Positions 15,556 to 23,586 of a DNA stretch of 64,000 nt are shown here, piece after piece; within the stretch, counting starts at the first letter, position 1, and each line of letters starts with the position of its first letter. The notes under the pieces were generated by a model that was not told the DNA's origin, made no database searches, and worked only from the letters and a program-made list of their open reading frames with translations. Location of the stretch: assembly GCF_001286805.1 (NCBI RefSeq), contig NZ_CXYV01000001.1:62001-126000 (forward strand). The letters are read 5' to 3'. A program made the translations under genes and the position numbers. The stretch comes from Kallipyga gabonensis. Lineage in GTDB: Bacteria > Bacillota > Clostridia > Tissierellales > Peptoniphilaceae.

Positions 15556-17541
15556 ATGGAAAAATTTGCAAAGGTTTTACTTGTACTTGCTCTAACTCTT
15601 GCTCTGGTCCTTGGGACTGTAACAACTGCGAAAGCCTGCACAGGTCTTTTGGTTGGCTCCGATCTCACTGAAGACGGATCCACCATCATCACTCGAACTG
15701 AGGATCTGGAAACCAACCATAACAAGGTCTACATGATCCATGAAGCAGGTAAGCACAAAAAAGGCGAAACCATTAAAGACGTTTCTTATGATGAAGATAA
15801 GGGCTATGAGTTCACCATGCCCCACGATTCTTTCCGCTATACATCCGTTTCGGATACCACACCGGAATACGGGATCTTCGATGAAGCGGGATTCAATGAC
15901 CAGGGGCTGATTGCCGATATGACTGTCTCCGCATCCTGCCACGAAAAAGTCCAGGAAGTCGATCCTTATCTGGATGGAAGCGATGAGAATAAGCCTGTCG
16001 GCATTAGCGAGGCTGTCATTACGACGGTTGTCCTTTCCACCGCATCTACTGCTCGCGAAGGGATCCAGTTGGTGGCTGATGAAGTGGCCACCAAGGGTAC
16101 TGCAGAAGGGAATGCCTTTGTTCTGGCGGATAAGGATGAGGTCTGGTACATGGAAGTCTATTCCGGCCACCAATTCCTTGCCATGAAGTATCCCAAGGAT
16201 AAGTTCTCTGTCTTCCCCAACTCCTTCTGGATCAATGAAGTCACCCTGGAAAAGGGCGAAGAAAGCGACAACTACATCACCAGCAAGGATGATAACTACA
16301 TCTATTCCAAGGGTCTTTTTGAAACGGCGAAGAAAGCCGGGACCTTAGTCGGCGATGAAGAAAAGGGGACGATCGACCTCTTTGCTTCTTACTCCGAAGA
16401 AACCCTGTCCGATTCCAACAAGTCCAGAGCCTGCTCCGGTATCCTGGCCATTAATCCGGATGCAAAGGTCACCATGGACAGCAAGACCTATAACTTCCTC
16501 CAAGACGGGCCTCAGCGGAAGATTACCGTTAAAGATGCCATGAACTTCACTCGGAACCGTCTGGAGAATATCACTCAGGAAGAAGCGAATGACCGTGGTC
16601 GGGACGGCCTCTATCCCATTGGAAACCGGAACACCATGGAATCCCATATCTTCCAGATCCCTGCCAATGCTTCCAAGGAAGAACCCGGAATCATGTGGTT
16701 AACCCTGGGCTCTCCCCTGGTCCAACCCTTTGTTCCCTACTACCCCAACCAAACTGAAGCTATTCCTGAGGTTCAGAATCCGACCAATGATCCTGAACCC
16801 GGAAAGTCCCACTATTGGACAGTCATGGACATCCTCTATATGGTGGAAACTAACCGCAAGGACATGATGGACATTATCCGTCCTGAAGTGGATAAGTTGG
16901 AAAATGAATTGATCGCCAAGACCGATATTGCCGCAACAGGCGACCGTACAGAAGAGAATAAGAAGGATGCCCAGCAGGCTTTCGACCTTCTGAATGATCT
17001 CCACGGCAAGGTCCAGGTCAAGTATGATGAATTCCTCAAGGACCAGGACTACACTTCCGTATTCTATGGCCGGAGAAAGACCGCTGACTTCACCAACATG
17101 TCCATCACTGTTCCCAAGGGAACCGCTGATACCTACCTCAACCTCTCCGTCAGCCCGGAGGATGAAAAGTCCGGCAAGATCGAGATCGTTGATAACTACG
17201 GCAACCCCGTTGAGAAGCTGGCTAACGAAGTCCTTTTCTCCCTGCCCAAGTCCGCTTTTGCTGAAAAACCGGAAATTAAGGCCGGCGATAAGGCGGTTGA
17301 ACTCAAAGAAGATGGCGAGAACTACACCTTCTCCACTGACCAGACGGCCTTCACCTACGCGGCAGCCGGAGATCAGGCTCCTGCTGAAACCAGCGAAGCT
17401 CCCGCAGAAAAAGCCTCTTCTGCTGCCCAAGCAGCAAGCTCTTCTTCATCCGGCGTTCCGACCTGGATAATCGGACTCGTTGTCCTCGGTGCTGTCATTG
17501 GCGGCTATGCTGCTTACACCAAGTCCAAGAAAAAGAAATAA
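15556..17541 (+). CDS. Secreted C69 family dipeptidase with C-terminal membrane anchor
   Basis: 661 residues from the ATG at 15556 (AGGAGG 8 bases upstream). A GTG at 15547 overlaps that site. Residues 1-27 form a signal peptide ending TTAKA, so signal peptidase cleavage would leave Cys28 as the new N-terminus. In this Ntn-hydrolase family (PF03577) the N-terminal Cys is the nucleophile. TGLLVGSDLTEDGSTIITRTED then matches the family. The last 60 residues are a Ser/Ala/Glu-rich linker, one membrane helix and a KSKKKK tail, so the enzyme should be tethered on the outer face. It would cleave dipeptides outside the cell. Its own terminator follows. Confidence 0.9.
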   Translation: MEKFAKVLLVLALTLALVLGTVTTAKACTGLLVGSDLTEDGSTIITRTEDLETNHNKVYMIHEAGKHKKGETIKDVSYDEDKGYEFTMPHDSFRYTSVSDTTPEYGIFDEAGFNDQGLIADMTVSASCHEKVQEVDPYLDGSDENKPVGISEAVITTVVLSTASTAREGIQLVADEVATKGTAEGNAFVLADKDEVWYMEVYSGHQFLAMKYPKDKFSVFPNSFWINEVTLEKGEESDNYITSKDDNYIYSKGLFETAKKAGTLVGDEEKGTIDLFASYSEETLSDSNKSRACSGILAINPDAKVTMDSKTYNFLQDGPQRKITVKDAMNFTRNRLENITQEEANDRGRDGLYPIGNRNTMESHIFQIPANASKEEPGIMWLTLGSPLVQPFVPYYPNQTEAIPEVQNPTNDPEPGKSHYWTVMDILYMVETNRKDMMDIIRPEVDKLENELIAKTDIAATGDRTEENKKDAQQAFDLLNDLHGKVQVKYDEFLKDQDYTSVFYGRRKTADFTNMSITVPKGTADTYLNLSVSPEDEKSGKIEIVDNYGNPVEKLANEVLFSLPKSAFAEKPEIKAGDKAVELKEDGENYTFSTDQTAFTYAAAGDQAPAETSEAPAEKASSAAQAASSSSSGVPTWIIGLVVLGAVIGGYAAYTKSKKKK

Positions 17542-17629
17542 AGGAGTTAGACATGACCCTGCGTATGAACAGGTCATCGTTTCCGATAACGGGTTAACCA
17601 ACATCTAATCTTCCTTTTCAGGACCACCA

Positions 17630-17665
17630 ACACAAGCTTCTCTTCCTGAGGAGCTTGTGTTTTTC
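17630..17665 (+). terminator. Terminator of the C69 dipeptidase gene
   Basis: Perfect arms ACACAAGCT (17630-17638) and AGCTTGTGT (17652-17660) are followed by TTTTC. Confidence 0.85.
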
Positions 17666-17709
17666 TTGGAAAAAAATACCTCGGCGGCTCAAAAAGGAAA
17701 AGAAAATTG

Positions 17710-17739
17710 TTGACAGTCTGCCGGTCACTTCGCTATAAT
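17710..17739 (+). promoter_or_regulatory. Sigma-A promoter of the DUF3793-flavodoxin operon
   Basis: A perfect -35 TTGACA (17710-17715) and a perfect -10 TATAAT (17734-17739) are separated by 18 bases. Transcription should begin near 17746, inside the first DtxR-like box. Confidence 0.85.
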
Positions 17740-17743
17740 CAAT

Positions 17744-17795
17744 TTAGTTAGTCAACGCTAACATCTTCCTCACGTTTAGTTAGCCATAACTAACC
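17744..17795 (+). promoter_or_regulatory. Two DtxR/IdeR-like iron boxes over the flavodoxin operon start
   Basis: Box 1 (17744-17762) and box 2 (17776-17795) both read TTAGTTAG followed by a short spacer and CTAAC, giving the dyad GTTAG-N6-CTAAC twice. They resemble the DtxR/IdeR consensus (TTAGGTTAG-C-CTAACCTAA). Their centres are 32 bp apart, about three helical turns, and they cover the start of transcription, the position expected for repression. A DtxR-type regulator with an iron-type Cys ligand is encoded at 43484-43879. Confidence 0.75.
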
Positions 17796-17825
17796 ATTGG
17801 CTTAGAAGGGAGGTTTTCATCATCC

Positions 17826-18374
17826 ATGCCCATCGAAGAGAAGGTCGTCTATTACGCAGCACCTACTCTAGCCGGTTGCAAGGTAGCCAACCTCATCAAC
17901 CTGACCAAGACCATTTGCTGTCAGGAGGATCTGGACGAATGCAGGCGAAGGCTTTGTGGGGTCGGGATTGACCTAAAAATACTCCGGGAGAATGCTTCCT
18001 CCTGCCTCCTCTATATCTACCGGCGGAGCACCTTGGAAGAACTCTTACATACGAAACAAAGCCGTCAATTCCTATCTGGCTACGGCTACCAAGATTTCAC
18101 TATCCCCGGTGCCCTGAACCAGCTGGCAGACCATTTTAAGAACCCTGCCCTCTTCCCCCATGAGGTGGGTCTCTTTCTCGGCTATCCTATTAACGATGTG
18201 GTGGGCTACATCACCCACCAAGGCAAAAATGCCAAACTTATTGGCTATTGGAAGGTCTATGACAATGAGGAAGCAGCAAAGGAAACCTTCTGTCTTTACA
18301 ACCATTGCCGGAAGGAGCTCTGTGCCCGCTTCCACCAAGGAGAAGCCCTGGCGGACCTATCCGCACTCGGCTAA
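17826..18374 (+). CDS. DUF3793 family protein
   Basis: 182 residues, soluble and cysteine-rich (CC at about 36-37, plus several single Cys). The sequence fits DUF3793: APTLAGCKVANLINL near the N-terminus, a central LLYIYRRSTLEELL, and the glycine-bearing FPHEVGLFLGYPINDVVGYI. DUF3793 genes commonly neighbour flavodoxin or FeoB/FeoA genes, and here a flavodoxin follows 15 bp downstream. Function unknown, probably linked to iron limitation. A purine-rich GGGAGG lies 12 bases before the ATG, slightly far. Confidence 0.8.
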   Translation: MPIEEKVVYYAAPTLAGCKVANLINLTKTICCQEDLDECRRRLCGVGIDLKILRENASSCLLYIYRRSTLEELLHTKQSRQFLSGYGYQDFTIPGALNQLADHFKNPALFPHEVGLFLGYPINDVVGYITHQGKNAKLIGYWKVYDNEEAAKETFCLYNHCRKELCARFHQGEALADLSALG

Positions 18375-18389
18375 ATGAAAGGAAAGATC

Positions 18390-18824
18390 ATGAAAAAAGT
18401 TGCAATTGTCTACTACTCGATGACCGGGAACACGGAGGCCATGGCGGAGGCAGTCCTGGCCGGTCTTGAGGAAGGCGGCGCCGAGGCCACTCTCTTCCCC
18501 TCATCCGCCTTTACCGCTGATATGGTGGATTCCTTCGACGGGATCGCCTTCGGTTGTCCTGCCATGGGCGATGAGGAGTTGGAAGAAGATGAATTTGAAC
18601 CCCTCTTCACGGCCTGTGAAGACAAACTGGAGCAGAAGCCCATCGTTCTCTTTGGCTCTTATTCCTGGGCGGACGGAGAGTGGATGATCCTTTGGAAGGA
18701 ACGCTGCGCCAATGCCAAGCTCAATGTGGTTGACACGACCATCGCCTACGACCACCCCGATGAGGAAGCAGAAAAGGCCTGCCAAGACCTGGGCAAGGCC
18801 CTGGGCGAAGCCCTGGGCGCATAA
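18390..18824 (+). CDS. Flavodoxin
   Basis: 144 residues from the ATG at 18390 (AAAGGAAAG 3-12 bases upstream). The phosphate-binding loop SMTGNTEAMAE (10-20) is the flavodoxin signature, GCPAMGDEELEE is the acidic FMN loop near residue 58, and FGSYSWADGEW is the second flavin loop near 88. Flavodoxin replaces ferredoxin as a low-potential electron carrier when iron is short. This fits the two DtxR-like boxes upstream of the operon. Confidence 0.93.
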   Translation: MKKVAIVYYSMTGNTEAMAEAVLAGLEEGGAEATLFPSSAFTADMVDSFDGIAFGCPAMGDEELEEDEFEPLFTACEDKLEQKPIVLFGSYSWADGEWMILWKERCANAKLNVVDTTIAYDHPDEEAEKACQDLGKALGEALGA

Positions 18825-18865
18825 AAAGCCCAGTAAAATAAGGTCCCTGCTGGACCTATCTTCCC

Positions 18866-18904
18866 AAAAATCCCGGCTGAGGAAAACTCCTCAGCCGGGA
18901 TTTT
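18866..18904. terminator. Bidirectional terminator between flavodoxin and AlaX-like genes
   Basis: Seventeen-base arms (AAAATCCCGGCTGAGGA and its complement) with a 4-base loop, with A-runs and T-runs on either side, placed between two convergent genes. Confidence 0.93.
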
Positions 18905-18909
18905 CATCT

Positions 18910-20022
18910 TTACTTTAGATCCTGAAGGACGGCCAGGATGGTCTCTTGACTCTCCTGGGTCTGGCCATTGACCAGCTGGGGGGACCCCCCTCCCTTAATC
19001 CCCAGGGGCTCTCGGACCTGGTCCAACCAGTCTCGAGCCTTGCCCTCAGCGGAGGCAAAGACCAGATTCCACTTTCCCTGGTCTTCAGAAAGGAGGACCT
19101 TGGATAACTTCTTTTCAAAAACCAGTTTTTGCCCCAACTGACGAAGACCTCCTCCATCGTAGCCGGGCAAGCAGGCCACCAGGTCCTCCTGACCCGCTAA
19201 GCGGTCAGCCTCCAGCTCAACCAGTCTTTCCTCCAGGGCCTTCTTTTCTTCTTTTAACTGAAGTTTGCCGGCCACCAGGGCTTCCACCCGTTCCTGGAGT
19301 TGGGCCTCATTTGCTTGCAGGGTCCCTTCCAACTTCCTGAGTAAAGCCTCTTTTTTTGCCAGAAGGCGGCCCACCGTCGGGCCCATCGCTAGATGAACCC
19401 GGGAGCCCCGAGAGGTTTTTTCTGCGCTGAAGATCACGCAAGCCCCGATCTCCCCCGTGGAATGGACATGGGGCGTAGAGCAGGGTTGTTCATCCAGGTC
19501 CCCATATTTCACCATCCGGACTTCATCATAAGCCTGGTAGGCGGGGTCCGGATAGTCCTTCCCGGGAATATACGTTAGCTCTAAAGGAATATCCCGGAGG
19601 ATGGCCTCATTGATATAGGCCTGGAGGTCGTCCAGGTCCTTGTCCGTCACTTCCTTCTGGTCCACCTCAAACCACTGGTTTCCTTCCCTGGCCCCAATGG
19701 CAATAATGACATGACCCCTCTTTTCAAAATAGCCATCAAAGAGGTGGAGGCAACTTTGAGCGGAAGTATTCGTCAATCGGGTGTCCGGATCCACTTCCAT
19801 ATGGATGGGATCCGTCAGGATTCCCTCTACCCTGTGCCAAAGCCGATCATCTTCCCAGTAGACTTCTGTTACAGGCAATCCGTTGATCATTCCCTTATCG
19901 GAAGGCATGCCTCCCTTTTCTCCCCAAAAAACCGTTCGTTCAAAGGCGTAGGCACCATCTTTTTCTTCGCTGATTTTGGTATCCAAGGTCAGTTGCCAAA
20001 AATCATCATAAATTTTCTCCAT
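18910..20022 (-). CDS. Alanyl-tRNA editing (AlaX-L)-like protein with altered zinc site
   Basis: 370 residues, organised as a long-form AlaX: an N-terminal beta-barrel (FWGEKGGMPSDKG at 33-45), the editing core, a coiled coil (about 215-275) and a C-terminal DHHA1 domain ending GGGSPQLVNGQTQ. AlaX removes Ser or Gly wrongly attached to tRNA-Ala. The family's zinc site is HxxxH plus CxxxH. Here the second half is present (C181...H185 in CSTPHVHSTGEIG), but the first reads N85-T86-S87-A88-Q89-S90, with Thr and Ser where both His are expected. Loss of editing activity or a different metal site is possible. Confidence 0.82.
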   Translation of the reverse strand: MEKIYDDFWQLTLDTKISEEKDGAYAFERTVFWGEKGGMPSDKGMINGLPVTEVYWEDDRLWHRVEGILTDPIHMEVDPDTRLTNTSAQSCLHLFDGYFEKRGHVIIAIGAREGNQWFEVDQKEVTDKDLDDLQAYINEAILRDIPLELTYIPGKDYPDPAYQAYDEVRMVKYGDLDEQPCSTPHVHSTGEIGACVIFSAEKTSRGSRVHLAMGPTVGRLLAKKEALLRKLEGTLQANEAQLQERVEALVAGKLQLKEEKKALEERLVELEADRLAGQEDLVACLPGYDGGGLRQLGQKLVFEKKLSKVLLSEDQGKWNLVFASAEGKARDWLDQVREPLGIKGGGSPQLVNGQTQESQETILAVLQDLK

Positions 20023-20034
20023 TCCCTCTCCTCC

Positions 20035-20766
20035 CTATTCGACCATGTCCTCGATTAAGCAACGGGCCTTGTCCAAAATTTCTTTCTTTTCATCCTGATT
20101 GAATTGACCCCTGCAGTATCTTCGAATGTCATCATAGCTGAAAAATGCTGATGTCACCGCCGTATCGAAATAATCAAACAGTTCTTCCGGCATAAGGCCA
20201 CATTGCGTAGAAAAACGATAGACATAGGCAACTTTTCCGTCTACTTCATCATATGTAAAAGAACCATAGTGGATGTCCTTGTTCTTTTGGCCTAAAAGGA
20301 CACAAAGAGGATACTGATAAAGGGGATCGCATGTATAAGGAAGAGTTGCTTTAATCTGACAGTTGGCGGGATTGATTTGGCAATAGATTCGAATCTTGAG
20401 GCGTTTGTCTTTCTCTTTCAACCCCATCCGATATACCAGAAGATCTTCTGAAAGCTCTCCTTTTGTATAGATGAAACCCATATTTTCCAAAAAATGTTCA
20501 ATGGTATCGGCAAAGTCCTCTAGACTTATCCTATCCTCGTCATCTTCCTCACCGTCATCTTCGCCGTCTTCCAGTAAAAAGTCCACTCCGTAATCCAGGA
20601 GATGCTTTACGATTTCTTCATCAGATAGATCGTCCCCAAATTCCTCATTCAGAGCGATTAGTCCGGACAGGTATTCATCGACAACTTCCGCTTCTTCTTT
20701 CTCCAGACTCGAATCCAATGCCAATTCGATCAATTCAGCAATCACTTGATCGAAAACGTGTCCCAT
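20035..20766 (-). CDS. YbjN-like protein with very acidic N-terminal half
   Basis: 243 residues and no membrane segment. Residues 1-80 are helical and end in an acidic run (EDGEDDGEEDDEDR). The C-terminal half has the alternating strand pattern of YbjN/type-III-chaperone-like folds, with RLKIRIYCQINPANC, a central LCVLLGQKNKDIHYGSFTYDE and a closing helix. It is the last gene of the minus-strand vWA-phosphatase-kinase cluster, 117 bp after the transglutaminase gene, with AAAGGAG 8 bases before the ATG. YbjN-like proteins often act as adaptors. The specific role here is unknown. Confidence 0.6.
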   Translation of the reverse strand: MGHVFDQVIAELIELALDSSLEKEEAEVVDEYLSGLIALNEEFGDDLSDEEIVKHLLDYGVDFLLEDGEDDGEEDDEDRISLEDFADTIEHFLENMGFIYTKGELSEDLLVYRMGLKEKDKRLKIRIYCQINPANCQIKATLPYTCDPLYQYPLCVLLGQKNKDIHYGSFTYDEVDGKVAYVYRFSTQCGLMPEELFDYFDTAVTSAFFSYDDIRRYCRGQFNQDEKKEILDKARCLIEDMVE

Positions 20767-20883
20767 GATGCCTGCTCCTTTCGGGCAATTTCTTCATCAC
20801 CAGCTACTTTTTCAGTCTCATTAATCCCTTGTCTCTATTACACCCTATCTTGGTCAAAAAAACAACATTCCTGACCCAATCTC

Positions 20884-21876
20884 TCATACCTCTCGATCTA
20901 TCTGAAATACCATCTGATCCAAATTATAAGATAATGTGTATCGAAGTCCCTGTCTTCCCCACCATTGAAGGTTCTTTTCCAGAAGCTGATGAAGGGATGA
21001 GACCAGGTTCCTATCCTGAGATAAAACTTGAGGCAATTTGAATACTATCCTGTTCTCCCGCCTTGAATTTTTCCTGATGTAATCGGTTAAGTCCCCCCCA
21101 TGACGGAAGAAGAGTCCTGATTTTTCATAGACACCAAATGTGATCGGACAGTCCGGTAAGGATTCATTCCAAAAATGACTAGCCGCCATATCTCGGTCGG
21201 ACAAATTAAAATAGTCATATCGTATGCAGGTTTCGGAAACTGTCCTGTCAAAAGTCACATCAAGTTGGTAATAAGCCCCATCAAGCCCGACCAGGTTCCA
21301 GGCATGGTTTTCATCATTTTCCTCCTTTGACTTTCCGAAAACCAGCAAAGAGTCAAGTCCCGACCGGTCTGCCAAATACTTGAAGGCCTTGGCTATCCCT
21401 TCACAGACCCCAATCCCATAGAGGATGGCTCCGGGGGCTTCGTGGCTGTAATCCGCTTGGCTATTCCCATATTTGACAATTCGGATAAGGAAGTCATGGA
21501 TGGCTTTTTCCTTTTGAAAATCATCAAGCGATTTCAATGGATCAACCAGGTCTTGGCACTTCTCGGCCATCAGCTCAAGTGTATCCCCAGTGCGGGAAAA
21601 TGGAAATCGATAAACCGGAGTGATCTGACAGAGGCAAATGGGAAAAGACGAATAGACCAGGGAAATAGCCTTGATAAAAAAGAGCTCAGGATAATCCATC
21701 TTTAGATAACCATAGATCGCCTGTACTTGGGATGGACCGGCCCCACGGCAGACAATCTTCTTGGAATAGGCAAGAAATCCGCTTAGCATATGGTCATAGA
21801 TTGCCCGATCTTCCAAAGATAAGGTCCTGTAATAGTACTGATCCTGGCAGGAAGGTAAGTAGGTGGATAAATCCAT
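20884..21876 (-). CDS. Transglutaminase-like cysteine protease-fold protein
   Basis: 330 residues, with no clear signal peptide, so probably cytoplasmic. The transglutaminase/protease triad is intact: Cys158 in GIGVCEGIAKAFKYL, His191 in ENHAWNLV and Asp206 in YQLDVTFD. The first 110 residues are helical and the last 100 are beta-rich, with no domain I recognise. GGGGGTT lies before the ATG. It belongs to the minus-strand cluster behind the kinase gene (80 bp gap). As a cytoplasmic Cys protease fold beside signalling and STAND proteins it could be the effector or a processing enzyme. Confidence 0.8.
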   Translation of the reverse strand: MDLSTYLPSCQDQYYYRTLSLEDRAIYDHMLSGFLAYSKKIVCRGAGPSQVQAIYGYLKMDYPELFFIKAISLVYSSFPICLCQITPVYRFPFSRTGDTLELMAEKCQDLVDPLKSLDDFQKEKAIHDFLIRIVKYGNSQADYSHEAPGAILYGIGVCEGIAKAFKYLADRSGLDSLLVFGKSKEENDENHAWNLVGLDGAYYQLDVTFDRTVSETCIRYDYFNLSDRDMAASHFWNESLPDCPITFGVYEKSGLFFRHGGDLTDYIRKNSRRENRIVFKLPQVLSQDRNLVSSLHQLLEKNLQWWGRQGLRYTLSYNLDQMVFQIDREV

Positions 21877-21956
21877 AGAACAACCCCCTTAGAACGGATG
21901 AAATAAAAAAAATATTCCTCTTCCATTAAACATTGAAGCATCAGTTTTTTCTGGTG

Positions 21957-23558
21957 TTAATCACCTGCTATGAATGCGATAAGAACGAAAATGAGAAAGA
22001 TAATGCCCAGAATACGGATAAAAATCCCCACCAGGATAAAGGCCAGGGCCATGATTAACCCGAAGGCAAAGGCGAAGAGAAGGCAGGTAAGTGGAGAGAG
22101 GAGGTATTCGTACCAGCGATGGCAGTGGGTATGACAACCGGGAGCCCATTTCCGGTTAAAGTGGATAGTCCCGATGAAGCCGGAAATGCAGCTTCCTGCT
22201 GTGCCGATCATAGTAACCAGGTCATTCCCCGTGGCCGAATAATAGAGTCGGGGTAGAATTTTACTCCCTAAGACATAGAGGATCGTTAAAGAAAAAAGTA
22301 AAGTAAAGGGCCAAAAAAAGGAGATCCTGGAAAACAGACTGGGCTGTGAGGGACTGGCAGCTACGGAATGAGCGGAAAGTGCCGGACCGGTTATAACTGC
22401 CGGACTAGCTGCAAAAGAAGGTGCCGGATTGACATGGACAGGCCTTACGATGGACCTTGAGGATTCCTTCTTTTCTTTGGTTTTCTTTTCGCCGGCAAAA
22501 ATCCTCCCCTTCATTGTACTGTGATGGCGGTGGTCAGCCTCACAATAAGGACAGGATTTGTATTTTTTCCAATAAAAATGGCTGGAATTCTTCCGACAAG
22601 GGGTTAGCTCCTTCCGGAATCGTATTAGAGCATCTTTCCACTCTGCCGGATCAGGTCTGACCTTTGGCTGGTGGACACCGCCTATAAAAGCCCGCCTGAA
22701 TAAATCCTGAATGTAAGGTGGGAGGGCTTCGATATCCGGTGTATAGCTGGGAGTGGAAAAATTGAGCAGATCCCTAAAAAAGGGACTTTCTCCGTATTCA
22801 ACTCGTTGGTCAAGGCTCTTTTTGGGCGGATCAGGGTCTTTTCTAGTGGTTTTCAACTGGCTGCTAAAGGGGTGGCAGCCATTCATCAGCATTCGGAAAC
22901 AGTGGAGGGCTAGTGAAAAATTATCTGTTTCCTCTGTAAACGTATCGCCGGGACATTCTGCGTAGGTTCTTCCTTTACATTTTCTGATGAGCTCCGGAGC
23001 AACGTAACCGGGAGCACATACTTCACACTTGAAGGTCTTTCCACCGCTCATGAAGTGAAAGGAATCGACATCCACAAAACAAACGGTATTATCGTCCCGG
23101 ATTTTTAGGTTTTCCGGGTTGCCATCACCAAAAACCAGGCCGGCCTGATGGATCCGGTCCACCACATCCGACAGGCTGATCAGACAATCAATCCGATCCT
23201 TTATCGTGACATGGAACTTGTCTTCAGCCGGATAAACATAAAGGTCATCCAATTCCCTGGAAGAAATAATCTTGTTCATCCCAAAGCCAATAAAATGATG
23301 GCTTTGGTTATAGATCGGGGATAAGGGCCATGCTAAATCAGATTCGAGATGGGCGGCCTTAAAAGAGGGGCTTTCTCCAATCTTGACCATTTCCAGGATC
23401 TTTTCCCGCCGTCTTTCCGCATCAACTTCCCGGCGGTATAGCTTCACCAGCTTATTCGGATGACCGCTTATTTCAAAGAGTATGCCCTCTGCACCATGTC
23501 TCAGCTCTTCTTCGGCCAGATGGATTCTATTTCCCGCGTGATCGTAATACTGGTTCAT
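21957..23558 (-). CDS. Ser/Thr protein kinase-like protein with zinc knuckle and membrane tail (TerY-triad kinase)
   Basis: 533 residues. The kinase domain spans about 1-310: a glycine-rich loop with HGAEG (21-25), Lys39 in LVKLY, a catalytic loop VFGDGNPENLKI with Asp145 and Asn150, Mg-binding Asp163/Asp165 in VDVDSF, and APGYVAPEL as the P+1 loop. HRD is replaced by GDG. A CPYC-x3-H-x-HH knuckle follows near residue 340, then a low-complexity Ser/Ala/Pro linker and four or five membrane helices to the C-terminus. This layout fits kinases of the TerY-phosphorylation triad, which pair with the PP2C and vWA genes directly upstream. Confidence 0.82.
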   Translation of the reverse strand: MNQYYDHAGNRIHLAEEELRHGAEGILFEISGHPNKLVKLYRREVDAERRREKILEMVKIGESPSFKAAHLESDLAWPLSPIYNQSHHFIGFGMNKIISSRELDDLYVYPAEDKFHVTIKDRIDCLISLSDVVDRIHQAGLVFGDGNPENLKIRDDNTVCFVDVDSFHFMSGGKTFKCEVCAPGYVAPELIRKCKGRTYAECPGDTFTEETDNFSLALHCFRMLMNGCHPFSSQLKTTRKDPDPPKKSLDQRVEYGESPFFRDLLNFSTPSYTPDIEALPPYIQDLFRRAFIGGVHQPKVRPDPAEWKDALIRFRKELTPCRKNSSHFYWKKYKSCPYCEADHRHHSTMKGRIFAGEKKTKEKKESSRSIVRPVHVNPAPSFAASPAVITGPALSAHSVAASPSQPSLFSRISFFWPFTLLFSLTILYVLGSKILPRLYYSATGNDLVTMIGTAGSCISGFIGTIHFNRKWAPGCHTHCHRWYEYLLSPLTCLLFAFAFGLIMALAFILVGIFIRILGIIFLIFVLIAFIAGD

Positions 23559-23586
23559 TTTCCTACCGCCTATCTAAAGTTCCCGG

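Noticed and set aside
17550-17600. 14-codon frame after the C69 gene (MTLRMNRSSFPITG)
   Set aside because: It has a fair ribosome binding site but is too short, and lies just before a terminator with no sign of a leader role.
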